Of a DNA stretch of 64,000 nucleotides, positions 17,419-26,984 are shown piece after piece. The position numbers and the translations under genes are program-made. Source of the stretch: Gimesia chilikensis. GTDB taxonomy: Bacteria > Planctomycetota > Planctomycetia > Planctomycetales > Planctomycetaceae. The stretch's first letter is position 1, and each line of letters begins with the position of its first letter. Where the stretch lies: the NCBI RefSeq assembly GCF_008329715.1, contig NZ_VTSR01000005.1:620001-684000 (forward strand), given 5' to 3'. The notes under the pieces were generated by a model. The model made no database searches and had not been told where the DNA came from. It saw nothing but the letters and a program-made list of their open reading frames with translations.

Positions 17419-19049
17419 TCGGAAGTCAGATCTCGTTGCGCACCCGCCTTCTTTTGTTGCGCACTGGCGATTAGATAACTGACCAGGCAACCGCTGGCGA
17501 TATTTACCGAAACCGCGGCCGGTGCAATCCATTGAAAACTGATCGGATCAGGCATATCAGAGGTGTAATTCTCGATAAAAATAGGTCCCGAAAAAGCAAT
17601 CAACACGGCAGTCGTCGTTCCCAATACTGCCCCGACCAGTACGCCAGCGGGCCTGGAAAAAGGGATGAAAAGAGCGAAAAAGAAGAGACAGAAAATAGGG
17701 GTGGTCAATAAGTTCGCAGTTTTATTCGTCACAGCAGTGATGTTTCCTGGAATACTTCCCATCAATGAACTGGACAGAACCACGATGACTCCAATTCCCA
17801 GGGCCAGCAGACGTGCTGATAAAACATGTCCCCGTTCTGTTTTAGGCTTGAAACCAAATCGATCCAAAAAGTCTGTCATTACGACTGCTGTGATAGAGTT
17901 CACGCCGGAATCAATGCTGGACATGGCTGCTGCAAACATCGCTGAAACAACACACCCTGAGATTCCAACTGGAAGATGATTTGCAATGTAATGCGGGAAA
18001 AATTTATCCGCGTCTTTTTTGAGCTCCATACCGGCAGGAATTTCACTTGGAAACGCATTGAAATACCCCAGCAACGCAAAACCAACCATCGCCAGAGTCA
18101 ATGACACAACCACTGAAACGGTCAGTTGGATAGCCAGAGATCGTCGTGCTGCTACTGCATCCCGGGTCGACATGAATCGCTGCACGGAAACCTGGTCTCC
18201 ACACATGGTAGCGACATACCAGATCAGAATTGACAAAAATGTGCCGACATAAGTCACGCGTGTCGCCGGGTCAGTACTGAAAAATGGCTGTGTATCCCAG
18301 TTAGAGTCCCACTGCGTAGGAAACCAGCTGAAGCCCCCCAAGTGGTAAGTAATGGTGGCAATCACCAGTAAAGCACCACCAAACAATAGAATCGTCTGGA
18401 TCAAATCGGTGATGACCACAGCACGTAAGCCCCCCAGGGAAGTATAAATAATGGCCACCAACCCTGTACCCAGAACAATATAGGGAATCCACTCCTCTCC
18501 GACATTCAACATGGTCGTGATCGCTTTTGCTGTCAAATAGACCAGCAACGACATCCAGATTAATCGCAAGCCCAGGAACATGACCGCTCCCAGCATACGA
18601 ATGCCGAGCCCCAGTTTTTCCTCCAGAAGTTCATATGCACTGGTAACCCGACTTTTCATATATACCGGCAACATCACGTAACCGACAATGATGAAAATGA
18701 AAGGCATTGCCAGGTCTTTGACCAGATAGACGGGCCCTTTTCCCAGAATTTCTCCTGGAGTAGAGAGATAAGTGATTGTACTAAGGAGTGTGGCAAAGAG
18801 TGAAACACCGATCAGAAACGGATTCATCTGACCGCTGCCCACAAAATATTCTGAAGTATCTTCCTGCCCTCGACTGAAGTACCAGCCCAGAAATATCGTG
18901 AGAATTGCGTAAACGGCTATGATCATCCAGTCGACAGGATGCAGGCCCATGTTTAGTGGCAAGGGCTCAGCAGTTGATTCTGCTGCCGAAAGTGGAGTAT
19001 TCAGAGAAAAGACGATGGACAGAGTCGCAATGGAAATAAACAATTTCAA
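17415..19049 (-). CDS. Sodium/solute symporter (SSS family)
   Basis: A 544-residue transporter with a signal-like N-terminus (FISIATLSIVFSLNTPLSAAES) and about 13 membrane spans. SSS-family signatures are visible: DWMIIAVYAILTIFLGWYFSRGQ, the ATLLSTITYLSTPGEI segment, TSLGGLRAVVITDLIQT and MFAAAMSSIDSGVNSITAVVMTDF, which carries Na2-site Ser residues. It imports a small solute with sodium. It is related to the sialic acid/glucose-type SSS transporters frequent in planctomycetes; the substrate is not predictable. Its stop overlaps that of the portal gene (shared bases 17415-17418). It sits as an ordinary gene between two phage-like segments. Confidence 0.92.
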   Translation of the reverse strand: MKLFISIATLSIVFSLNTPLSAAESTAEPLPLNMGLHPVDWMIIAVYAILTIFLGWYFSRGQEDTSEYFVGSGQMNPFLIGVSLFATLLSTITYLSTPGEILGKGPVYLVKDLAMPFIFIIVGYVMLPVYMKSRVTSAYELLEEKLGLGIRMLGAVMFLGLRLIWMSLLVYLTAKAITTMLNVGEEWIPYIVLGTGLVAIIYTSLGGLRAVVITDLIQTILLFGGALLVIATITYHLGGFSWFPTQWDSNWDTQPFFSTDPATRVTYVGTFLSILIWYVATMCGDQVSVQRFMSTRDAVAARRSLAIQLTVSVVVSLTLAMVGFALLGYFNAFPSEIPAGMELKKDADKFFPHYIANHLPVGISGCVVSAMFAAAMSSIDSGVNSITAVVMTDFLDRFGFKPKTERGHVLSARLLALGIGVIVVLSSSLMGSIPGNITAVTNKTANLLTTPIFCLFFFALFIPFSRPAGVLVGAVLGTTTAVLIAFSGPIFIENYTSDMPDPISFQWIAPAAVSVNIASGCLVSYLIASAQQKKAGAQRDLTSD

Positions 19050-19290
19050 GATGTGGTTTCCTGCTCTGAATACGAATTAAGCATCAGTGGGTAGAGTGAG
19101 CCGCAGTAGACCTGGCTTCAGGCAAATTTCTATTTCAGTATGCTGACAATGAACCCTGATTTCAATTCAGTCACCTCAAAGTTCATGGTAAATCGGGAGG
19201 ATCGAGATTATGCTGATTTCTATACCGATGCGCTGATTCAAACTTTATTTGCAGGTAAAAGCAAGTTCCATTTCCCAGAGGCCATGCACC

Positions 19291-20592
19291 ATGTCCACGC
19301 ACAGTGATATCAGTTTCAGTAAAAAAAGAACCTGGAGCCACGATTTACCTATCAGTTTTCTCATGCAGCAGGGTGTAGAAAATCCGGGGGTTCTGTCACT
19401 GGCAGCAGGCCTGGTCGACCAGGGTAGCCTCCCGATAGAAGCCACCAGGCAGGCTCTGGATAGCCTGTTCACCAACCCCCAAAAGGGACTGGAAGCATTA
19501 CAGTATGGAACGACAGCTGGATCAGTCGCTTTAAGAACATTGCTGCTGTCTCATTTATCTAATCTGGAACAAAAACCAGCTGACGAGTTGGGAATCACTG
19601 TGGATAATATCATTGCCACCACAGGCTCACAGCAGTATCTGTCTCTGATCGGTGAGATATTGCTCGATCCCGATGACATCTGCCTGGTTGCAGCTCCGAC
19701 CTATTTTGTCTTTCTGGGTGTACTCCAGGGACTGGGAGCGCGCATCGTCTCTGTCGAAACAGATGAATTCGGTATGCGAATGGACTCACTCGAATCAACG
19801 CTCGATATGTTGGAGTCCCAGGGGGATCTAGCAAAAGTCAAGATGATCTACGTAGTAAGCGACTATGAAAATCCTTCCGGTCTCTCCCTTTCGATTGATC
19901 GCCGACAACAGATCGTCGAAATCGCACGCAAGTGGTCAAAGTCGCAACGTATCTTCATCCTGGAAGACCTCGCCTATCGTGAACTCTGTTATGACGGTCC
20001 TGTGTCACCAAGTATAAGAAGCTTCGATCCTTCTGGAGATCATGTAATTCTAACGCAAACATTTTCCAAAAGTTTTTCCCCCGGCTTGAGAGTGGGATTT
20101 GGGGTTGCCCCGCTTGAAGTCTGCGCTGCCATACGCGACAAGAAAGGAAATGATGACTTTGGATCTACGAATCTGAGTCAGCATATTTTAACTCGTGTAA
20201 TGAGCGATCATTTATACTACGACCATGTTGCAGCCCTCAGAAACGTGTATCGCGAAAAACGAGACTGCATGCTGGAAGCCGCTGATGAATATTTTTCAGA
20301 TATTCCTGGCGTCCATTGGGTACATCCAAATGGAGGACTCTACGTCTGGATGACCCTGCCCGAGTCAATTGAAACCGGCTTCCAAAGTCCACTCTTCGAA
20401 CGCGCTGTACATGCAGAGAAAGTAATGTATGTTCCCGGCGAATTATTTTATGCTGATGACCAAGGTCTCCCGCTCGAAGAACAGCTGGCTCCACAAAAAA
20501 ATCACATGCGGTTAACGTTTGGTGTTCAAAACCCGGAAGGTATTCGGGAAGGCATGCAGCGGCTGTCCAACGCCGTTAAGTCTCTTTCCTGA
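19291..20592 (+). CDS. PLP-dependent aminotransferase, class I/II (MocR/2-aminoadipate type)
   Basis: A 433-residue fold-type I aminotransferase. The domain runs from LSLAAGLVDQGSLPIE through QYGTTAGSVALRTLLL, the GSQQYLSLIGEILLDPDDICL cofactor loop, YVVSDYENPSGLSLS, and TFSKSFSPGLRVGFGV, whose Lys is the PLP-binding residue, to a C-terminal MRLTFGVQNPEGIREGM with the carboxylate-binding Arg. The family includes 2-aminoadipate and kynurenine/aromatic aminotransferases. I chose the ATG at 19291 over the longer TTG frame because AGAGG lies upstream and the family domain begins soon after. There is no MocR-type HTH, so it is an enzyme, not a regulator. Confidence 0.9.
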   Translation: MSTHSDISFSKKRTWSHDLPISFLMQQGVENPGVLSLAAGLVDQGSLPIEATRQALDSLFTNPQKGLEALQYGTTAGSVALRTLLLSHLSNLEQKPADELGITVDNIIATTGSQQYLSLIGEILLDPDDICLVAAPTYFVFLGVLQGLGARIVSVETDEFGMRMDSLESTLDMLESQGDLAKVKMIYVVSDYENPSGLSLSIDRRQQIVEIARKWSKSQRIFILEDLAYRELCYDGPVSPSIRSFDPSGDHVILTQTFSKSFSPGLRVGFGVAPLEVCAAIRDKKGNDDFGSTNLSQHILTRVMSDHLYYDHVAALRNVYREKRDCMLEAADEYFSDIPGVHWVHPNGGLYVWMTLPESIETGFQSPLFERAVHAEKVMYVPGELFYADDQGLPLEEQLAPQKNHMRLTFGVQNPEGIREGMQRLSNAVKSLS

Positions 20593-20774
20593 TGTCAGTT
20601 ATGAAGTAATTCGTTTGCCAGATTATTATCCCAAAGAGTACTGAATCACGAATAAGCTCAAGCGAGTTTACCGATTACGCCGATTATAGCGATAGCGTTA
20701 TTTTCAGTTCAAAGACATGCGTCTTGTGTCGCTATTCAATTTCGCCAGCTCCTTCTTGGCAAGTTAGAAAACGA

Positions 20775-21467
20775 ATGGGCATTTGTGATTCCTGCCATTC
20801 TGGTTGTTGTCGCTCTTTTGCAGTTCCTATTTCCGGAGCAGACATCCATCATTTCACTCATCGCCAGAACTTGAATTTCTGGGATTTCGCTTGCCGCTGG
20901 GAAGACACCGAAGGACTCATCTCACGTAACCTGGCACCTCATTTTCTGTTTGAAGACGATCCCGAAACTCCTTTCGTGATTTGCTTGAAACACATCCCCA
21001 GCAGTTCATTCCCCGGAACTACAAAATGCCGATTTCTGATGGAATGCCTTCCCGATGATGAGCATCCCAAAGGACTGGGCCGCTGTGGAATCTATCAAAA
21101 TCGCCCTCAAACGTGCCGCTGCTTTCCGGCAAAATTGAATGCCTCTAATGAACTGGCGATCCTGTATGATATTCCTTCTAATGGTCGAGACGGCGAACCT
21201 GCCTATGACCTCTGTTCTCGACAATGGACGGCTTCTGACCTGGATCCCAATGACACGATCCAGAGCCTGGTGATTGCCAGATACGAAATGACATTCTTCA
21301 GTAAAATCGCTATGATCTGGAATCAGGCCCCCGGCGCATGGAATCAATTTCCAGATTTTATTGACCGTATTTATTCAAATCGAATTGCCTCGGAGACCCA
21401 AGAGGACACCTCAGCTGATACAGTTGGAGTCTCTGACAACTCTGAATCTCATAATCGTGCTGCCTGA
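20775..21467 (+). CDS. YkgJ-family cysteine-cluster protein
   Basis: A 230-residue protein with the YkgJ/UPF0153 pattern: an N-terminal CDSCHSGCCRSF, then CRFLMECLP and GRCGIYQNRPQTCRCFP, a set of Cys residues likely to bind zinc or an Fe-S cluster. The start at 20775 (MGICDSCH) puts the first Cys cluster at the N-terminus as in the family; the frame extends back to a TTG at 20724. The function of the family is not established. It follows the aminotransferase in the same direction after about 180 bp. The C-terminal 40 residues are low-complexity and acidic. Confidence 0.8.
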   Translation: MGICDSCHSGCCRSFAVPISGADIHHFTHRQNLNFWDFACRWEDTEGLISRNLAPHFLFEDDPETPFVICLKHIPSSSFPGTTKCRFLMECLPDDEHPKGLGRCGIYQNRPQTCRCFPAKLNASNELAILYDIPSNGRDGEPAYDLCSRQWTASDLDPNDTIQSLVIARYEMTFFSKIAMIWNQAPGAWNQFPDFIDRIYSNRIASETQEDTSADTVGVSDNSESHNRAA

Positions 21468-21861
21468 TCGCTCCGCAACTCCCTCGCTTTACCAAGTGCG
21501 TCAGCCCCGATTAAGCTAAGTCTTTCATCCGGCTCTCTGCTATTCAGTCCGATTAATTTGCAGATTGAGCCATCTTATTCAGCACTCTCAGATTCAAGAC
21601 GACTACTCTGAATTCTCTCTGCGTATTGAAAGAATTCAGATTCATAATGATCTTACTGCCAGAGAGACTCTCCGAATGTCATGTCTCTCGTTCGTCTATC
21701 GATTCCTGCACACAGCGCAGGCCAAACCAGACACTGATCATTCACCAACTGTCTTGGAATAAAAAAAGAAAATATCGAATCGAATCTTATTGACGCCGTG
21801 GAGCCGAATCTTAAAACACTGCCCTGTCGCAAATAAATAGTTCTACTCAACGGGGCAAACT
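21468..21861. other. Non-coding gap before the tape-measure-like gene
   Basis: About 390 bases with no supported gene; a 65-codon open frame here has no ribosome site or recognisable product. AT content is higher than in the following GC-rich genes, so a composition boundary falls near 22.0 kb. Confidence 0.5.
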
Positions 21862-23598
21862 GTGAATACTTCAAATTCGGACATTCCTTTACAGACGATT
21901 CTTAAAGACCGAGAACAGAAATTCGGTTCCTTCTGCAGTTTCGCTGATCAGTCGTCTGACCTCTCACTCCTTTGTCATACTCAACCAGTCGTAGACGTAC
22001 GACTGATGTCGGCGCGAGCTGTCATTAAAGGCCGCGACGCGATTGTCGCGATGAGGGAATCACAGGAGGCACTGGCCAAGACGCAAGCACTTTTGGCAGC
22101 AGCTCCTGTTCCCGCAGGTATCGCTGCAGCAACGGCAGGTGAAACTGCCGTGGCAGGCGGTGTAGTAGCAAACCACATTGCAATGAAGAGGGTTGCGAAA
22201 GAAGCTGCTGAAGAAACGGGCGAGCGGGTTGCGACAAAGGCTGGTAGTGGAATACTGGAGACCATCGGTAATATTGCTGCGAATTACTTCGGGGCACGTG
22301 GATTCGGCAGTGCAGGCAGTGCAGGCAGTGCGGCAGGTCAGACTGGAAAAGGTATCCTCAGCAGGATCGGTAGAACAACGATCGGCGGCGCCCTGCGTGG
22401 CGCTGGTAGCGGCATTGTCGGGGCTGGGAGAGGTGTTCTTCGGATGGGCGGAAGCCTGCTGGGTCGAATCGGTGGTATGTCACTCGGCGGGGCTGGCGGA
22501 CTGCTGGCAGCGGGTACAGCCATAGGAACAGGTTTGATGGAACTCCGTGGCGGAGTCAACCGATTCGTCCGTGGCGGAAACTTCATCGGGTCCGGCGAAG
22601 GTATGGTTGGTCCGCAGCAGATGGGCTTCGGTGCGTACTTACGAGGTCTGAATCCATTTTCCTCCAGTGCGTCTGAGTCACCGATCCATGCAGCTACTTC
22701 AACTTACGGTGCTTTTCGCGACATGTGGTCAGCAGAGAGCGTCACCGAACGGCGTCAGGGGGAACTTGAGAAAAACAAGGTTCGCAATCAGGAGATTCGC
22801 GACCGCCAGCGGGATCAGCTGTCGTTCCGTCTCGCCCAGGATTCCGCGTATTCGTCGATCAGCCGCCAGAAAATTATGATGGGCTCGGGAACCGATCTGG
22901 AGAAGTCGAAGAAGCTGGAAATCCAGGCGGCTGACGAAGTGGAACAGGCTCGCGCCGCCGCACAGGAGAACTACCAGAAGCAGCTCGAAGCGATGTATCG
23001 CAATGAGGCGTACAACAACGAGCTGCAGCTGATGCACCTTGAGAACGTCCGAGACAAAGAGTCGCAGCTCGCCGATGTCGCCCGGACACGGCTGGGACTT
23101 CTGGAGTCCCAGAACCAGCAGCACAAGGATGCCGTGAAAACGGCTCACGAGGAACTGAAGACAGCGAAGGAGCGCACGACCGTTGCCGAGAAAGCCGCTG
23201 TGTCAGACCGTGAATCGAAGCTCGCGGAGTTCGACCGCCTCGACGAGGTTAAGAAAAACAACCTGCGGTCGATTGCGGAGAAAGTCAAAAACAATCAGGA
23301 GCTGTCCTTCCGCGAGATCAAGCAGCTCGAAGAGACGCCCTTCGGTGCCGAGATCGCCCAGAAGTACCGGGCGGGCAGATCTGCCGGTGACGCCGAAACG
23401 ATCCGGGCACTCGGTGGCTTCAAGGATGCCGAAAAGAGTGTCGCCGACGCCCGCGAGGACGAAAGCAAAAAGCGGGCGAAGCTCGCGGAGTCGATCCGCA
23501 GGGAGTGGGAATCCAGGGACGCGATGGCTCAGCAGATGGCCCGCGTTCGCAGCAGCATGGAGTCGCTCGCAGAGCCGACACGATCAGCTGCTTACTAA
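21862..23598 (+). CDS. Tape-measure-like protein (Gly-rich hydrophobic plus coiled coil)
   Basis: A 578-residue protein starting at GTG. After an ordinary N-terminus it has an Ala-rich stretch (ALAKTQALLAAAPVPAGIAA), a long Gly/Ala hydrophobic region at about 135-235 containing an imperfect GSAGSAGSA repeat and RIGGMSLGGAGGLLAAGTA, and then about 300 residues of charged coiled coil. This hydrophobic-plus-coil pattern is typical of phage tail tape measure proteins. No catalytic domain was seen. Composition is GC-rich relative to the surrounding genes. The glycosyltransferase gene follows 30 bp downstream. A role in tail assembly is inferred from architecture and the presence of other phage-type genes 4 kb away; an unrelated surface protein remains possible. 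Confidence 0.5.
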   Translation: MNTSNSDIPLQTILKDREQKFGSFCSFADQSSDLSLLCHTQPVVDVRLMSARAVIKGRDAIVAMRESQEALAKTQALLAAAPVPAGIAAATAGETAVAGGVVANHIAMKRVAKEAAEETGERVATKAGSGILETIGNIAANYFGARGFGSAGSAGSAAGQTGKGILSRIGRTTIGGALRGAGSGIVGAGRGVLRMGGSLLGRIGGMSLGGAGGLLAAGTAIGTGLMELRGGVNRFVRGGNFIGSGEGMVGPQQMGFGAYLRGLNPFSSSASESPIHAATSTYGAFRDMWSAESVTERRQGELEKNKVRNQEIRDRQRDQLSFRLAQDSAYSSISRQKIMMGSGTDLEKSKKLEIQAADEVEQARAAAQENYQKQLEAMYRNEAYNNELQLMHLENVRDKESQLADVARTRLGLLESQNQQHKDAVKTAHEELKTAKERTTVAEKAAVSDRESKLAEFDRLDEVKKNNLRSIAEKVKNNQELSFREIKQLEETPFGAEIAQKYRAGRSAGDAETIRALGGFKDAEKSVADAREDESKKRAKLAESIRREWESRDAMAQQMARVRSSMESLAEPTRSAAY

Positions 23599-23628
23599 AA
23601 TACATTTTGAAAAAAGAAACCCCAGACG

Positions 23629-25581
23629 ATGCAACAAGACGCGGGCATCTTACATGCCCTGAATCAGTTTCGACGATTTGACAACAGTGAAGTAGCGGCG
23701 GCACAATTCAGCGAGCGGATCTTCGCCTGTAATAATTGCCCCAGGCGGAGCGGTCAGCGATGCCAGACGCACGGGTCGAACTGTGCCGACTTCGCAAAAC
23801 CGCAGAGCAACAGCTGCCCGGTATGGGAAGGGAAAGCACCGCCGCCGGTGCCTGCCCCCCCTGCCCCGGAGCCGCGGCGACCGCAACGCTCAGAGAGACC
23901 TGAAGCCAGACGGCAGCAGGTTCAGAACCTCGTGGTCATCTCCTGTTGCTTCAACCCCCTGTCCGATCCCAGGGTAGCGGAAAATGCGCGTCGCTTCCGC
24001 GAATCGATCAACGTGCCGGTGCAGTTCTGCGAGCTGTCGATTAACGGCGAGTTTCTGTTTGACGATTCGATCAAAATCAGCGGCGATGAATCCGCGCGTT
24101 TCATTTGGCAGAAAGAGCGGCTGCTGAATATCGCGATCGATCAACTGCCGGAAACGGTCGATGCAGTGGCAGTGGTTGATGCCGACCTGATCTTTCGGAA
24201 CTGCAACTGGTTTCGCGACACGCTCCGGAGACTGGAGGCCGCCGACGTCGTGCAATGCTTCGACTCAGTCGAATATGAGACAGAGACAGGGAGCGTCGAG
24301 AAGTCTTACCCCAGTTTCGCGAGGTCATCCAAAGGCAGGCCGGGAATGCCGGGCGGTGCGGTGGCGTTTCGGAGGTCCCTCCTTGGGAAGGATGGACTCC
24401 ACGAAGAGAACATTCTCGGCGGTGGCGACAGCGTGATGATGCGGCGCTGGGAGAAAAGCGGACTTAGAATCGACAGCGTGCCCGGAGTGGTACGGCACCT
24501 CTATCACGGCGACCATGGAGATCGTCAGCAGGTGAGTCGATATGAGGTCCTGAAAACGGCAGGCTTTGATTTCCAGAAGCACATCGACAGCCCCCCCGGC
24601 AAGCCGCTCACCTGGTCTGCTGTCGCTGGTGTTTCCGAAGTCATGAAAGTCGCTCGGCATTTCTTCGAGTCTCGAACTGGATGTAAGCCAGAGGGTGATT
24701 CCAAATCGGAGCTTCAGGGGCAGGCTCTCCCGAAACTGATCCCTACAATCACCGCGAGCATCGAGCCAAAAAGGCACCGGGAAACGTTCTCCTGCGATGT
24801 GATCCTGCCGTACAACCTGCCGAACTACCATTATCTGGAAGACTCAATCAAGTCGGTGCTCAATCAGAACTTTGTTGAGACGACAATTCACTTAGTCAAC
24901 GACGGAATGGAGTCAGACCCCATCGGGCGGGAATACTCTCGATTGAATAATGTCAGGCTTTATAAAAACGCCGACGGCCCCGTGGGGCCATACGTCACAT
25001 TGAACCGCCTGTTCGACCACCTGGAACACGATTACTTTGCAAACCAGGACTCGGACGACATCTCGCTCCCGATGCGGTTCTACAAGAGCTTTCAGGCCGT
25101 CGACCAGGGCTACCAGATCGTCGGTGGTGCGATGGAACAGTTCGTCACTTATGGCGACGACAATCGAAAAATGAAAAACGCACTCTCGATGAAGCCCTAT
25201 CATTACTCGGGGATCGTGCGGTTCGGCAGCCCTTCGGGGAATATCGTTAATTCAACTGCTCTGATCAGTAAGTCTGTCTACGAAAGTTGCAACGGCATGG
25301 CCCCCTGGAAAGCAGGGGCTGACAGTGAATTCTATGAGCGGGCGATTCTGGCAGGGTTCAAGGCGGCAGCTCTGAGCGATGTAGTAGCGCTGAGAAGACT
25401 CCACAATCCGTCGCTTTCAAACGACCAGGTGACCAGCGGGCACGGCTCAGATTTCCGCGAGCAGATCAAGCAATGGACCGTCGAAAGCATTGAACGACAG
25501 AAGAAGGGACCGGATCACTCGATCGGTGGTTTAGCCAAACACCGAAACGATAAAGAACTTGAAGTCCTGAAAGGGAGATGA
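23629..25581 (+). CDS. Cys-rich N-terminus plus two glycosyltransferase domains
   Basis: A 650-residue fusion. Residues 1-65 contain a five-Cys cluster (CNNC...RCQTHGSNC...SCPVW), probably metal binding, then a Pro-rich linker. Residues about 98-330 form a GT-A domain of the galactosyltransferase type: VVISCCFNPL, AVVDADLIF (DxD) and a PGGAVAFRRSLL...LGGGDSVMM acceptor block. Residues about 395-620 form a second, GT2-type domain: VILPYNLPNYHYLEDSIKSV, VNDGMESD, FANQDSDD (DxD) and ADSEFYERA. It would transfer sugars from nucleotide donors to an unknown acceptor. The methyltransferase start overlaps its stop. GC-rich; possibly a phage- or island-borne glycan-decorating enzyme. Confidence 0.75.
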   Translation: MQQDAGILHALNQFRRFDNSEVAAAQFSERIFACNNCPRRSGQRCQTHGSNCADFAKPQSNSCPVWEGKAPPPVPAPPAPEPRRPQRSERPEARRQQVQNLVVISCCFNPLSDPRVAENARRFRESINVPVQFCELSINGEFLFDDSIKISGDESARFIWQKERLLNIAIDQLPETVDAVAVVDADLIFRNCNWFRDTLRRLEAADVVQCFDSVEYETETGSVEKSYPSFARSSKGRPGMPGGAVAFRRSLLGKDGLHEENILGGGDSVMMRRWEKSGLRIDSVPGVVRHLYHGDHGDRQQVSRYEVLKTAGFDFQKHIDSPPGKPLTWSAVAGVSEVMKVARHFFESRTGCKPEGDSKSELQGQALPKLIPTITASIEPKRHRETFSCDVILPYNLPNYHYLEDSIKSVLNQNFVETTIHLVNDGMESDPIGREYSRLNNVRLYKNADGPVGPYVTLNRLFDHLEHDYFANQDSDDISLPMRFYKSFQAVDQGYQIVGGAMEQFVTYGDDNRKMKNALSMKPYHYSGIVRFGSPSGNIVNSTALISKSVYESCNGMAPWKAGADSEFYERAILAGFKAAALSDVVALRRLHNPSLSNDQVTSGHGSDFREQIKQWTVESIERQKKGPDHSIGGLAKHRNDKELEVLKGR

Positions 25582-26261
25582 TGTCAAACAAGATCGATCA
25601 CAGCAGAACCCGCAATTCGTCATTCTATGACCAGAAGTATGGATCGGGTAATGGCTGGAAGTACAACACGGACAAAGTGACGCGCTGGCTACAGGAAAGC
25701 ATAGTATCCCGGTTCGGGCTGACTCCCGGCGACAGGGTGTTAGAGCTGGGTTGCGGTGAAGGCCACCATTCCGTTCTACTGGCTTCGTTCGGTCTGGGCG
25801 TGTATGGCGTCGACTTTTCCGAGAAAGGCATCGAGGCGGCGAAGGAGAGGGGTTCTGGTGCGACATTCATCGCTGCCAACGCCCTGGATCTCGGGAGGTT
25901 CTTCGATCACGGGTACTTCGACCTGATTTTCGTACGGGGAATGAGCTGGTATCACTACGAGCTGAGCGGCATTTCCCGCATGGGGATCGACATCGAAGAG
26001 GAGACGGGCAAACTGTTTGAATTCCTGAAGCCGGGCGGCACGTTCGTGCTGCAGATCCGGACGGACTTCTCCGGGAACAAGCCGGCGGACAATGTGTTTG
26101 ACTGTAGCCTGTCGGAGTTCAAAGGGCTGTTTTCTCAGTTCGGGGAAATTATCCACACTTCAAATACAGCAGGCGCGGAACTGATAGACGACGAACAGGC
26201 CGCGAAGATAAAAGGTGGGATAGTAATGGCCGTAAGAAAGCATGGCCAGGTTCTACTATAA
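25578..26261 (+). CDS. Class I SAM-dependent methyltransferase
   Basis: A 227-residue Rossmann-fold methyltransferase with motif I VLELGCGEGHHSVLLA (about 55-70), motif II Asp in VYGVDFSEKGIEAA, and YFDLIFVRGMSWYHYEL around motif IV. The ATG overlaps the glycosyltransferase stop as ATGA, so the two are translationally coupled. The likely partnership is methyl-capping of a glycan or modification of the product of the neighbouring glycosyltransferase; this is inferred from coupling only. It ends 23 bp before the opposing PH-like gene and ends the GC-rich module. Confidence 0.82.
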   Translation: MMSNKIDHSRTRNSSFYDQKYGSGNGWKYNTDKVTRWLQESIVSRFGLTPGDRVLELGCGEGHHSVLLASFGLGVYGVDFSEKGIEAAKERGSGATFIAANALDLGRFFDHGYFDLIFVRGMSWYHYELSGISRMGIDIEEETGKLFEFLKPGGTFVLQIRTDFSGNKPADNVFDCSLSEFKGLFSQFGEIIHTSNTAGAELIDDEQAAKIKGGIVMAVRKHGQVLL

Positions 26262-26284
26262 ATCCCTGATTTCAATCAGAAAGA

Positions 26285-26866
26285 TCATAGTGAAGACTCA
26301 GTAAGTTCTCGTACCAAAGTCTCTACTTTTTTCACATCCGGAATCGCCAAAAAACCAATGTCGGTCTGTTGCCGCTGTTGGTTATTGTCGACTGCGACCT
26401 GACGCTCAAAAATCAGATCTCCTCCACCGTCGTCCCATTGTGTACGTCGCAGGTTACGGAGTTGCTCCGGTTCGAAAGATCGAATTGCAGTAGCCAGTTT
26501 TTTTTCAAAGATGATGGCGCGATCCGTGGTGAGCACGTAGGCTGTATTCCTGGCTTTCTTCATCATCCAGACAGGCGAAGTAAGCAGCCCAAGCCCAATG
26601 AACACAAAAGGAAGTCCAAATAGTGGAAAGAAATCAAACCCTTTGTTGAAGTCTGGAATTTTAAAACCCGACGCTCCTGCGATCCAGAACAAAGCAAATG
26701 CAGTCCAGGGAATTCCAAACAGCACCATCGGCCAGGCACGCATGCCAAAACGTTTTGGATCCGGCGTACCGACCCAGGAAATCCGTTCTTTTTCATTGAG
26801 TTCTGCCTGGATCAGAGATTGCAATTTGACTGGTAATCCCCAGAGAGTTTCCGTTGGTGTAGGCAT
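26285..26866 (-). CDS. Membrane protein with bacterial PH-like domain
   Basis: A 193-residue protein with a short cytoplasmic N-terminus, two membrane spans (WPMVLFGIPWTAFALFWIAG and FPLFGLPFVFIGLGLL), and a C-terminal beta-rich domain beginning NTAYVLTTDRAIIFEKK. That last motif is typical of bacterial PH (bPH2/YdbT-like) domains. I prefer the ATG at 26866, which has AGGTC 9 bases upstream; the frame extends to 26944. Function is unknown; it converges on the methyltransferase gene. Confidence 0.65.
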   Translation of the reverse strand: MPTPTETLWGLPVKLQSLIQAELNEKERISWVGTPDPKRFGMRAWPMVLFGIPWTAFALFWIAGASGFKIPDFNKGFDFFPLFGLPFVFIGLGLLTSPVWMMKKARNTAYVLTTDRAIIFEKKLATAIRSFEPEQLRNLRRTQWDDGGGDLIFERQVAVDNNQQRQQTDIGFLAIPDVKKVETLVRELTESSL

Positions 26867-26984
26867 CGCGTCTGACCTGTGAATTGGCATGCTGATAAAT
26901 AACTCTGATTTGATCAGAGTGTCTATAGTTCCAAAGAATAGCAAATCAGACAGCGATTGAAATCACTGATGCAAAGAAAAATAC

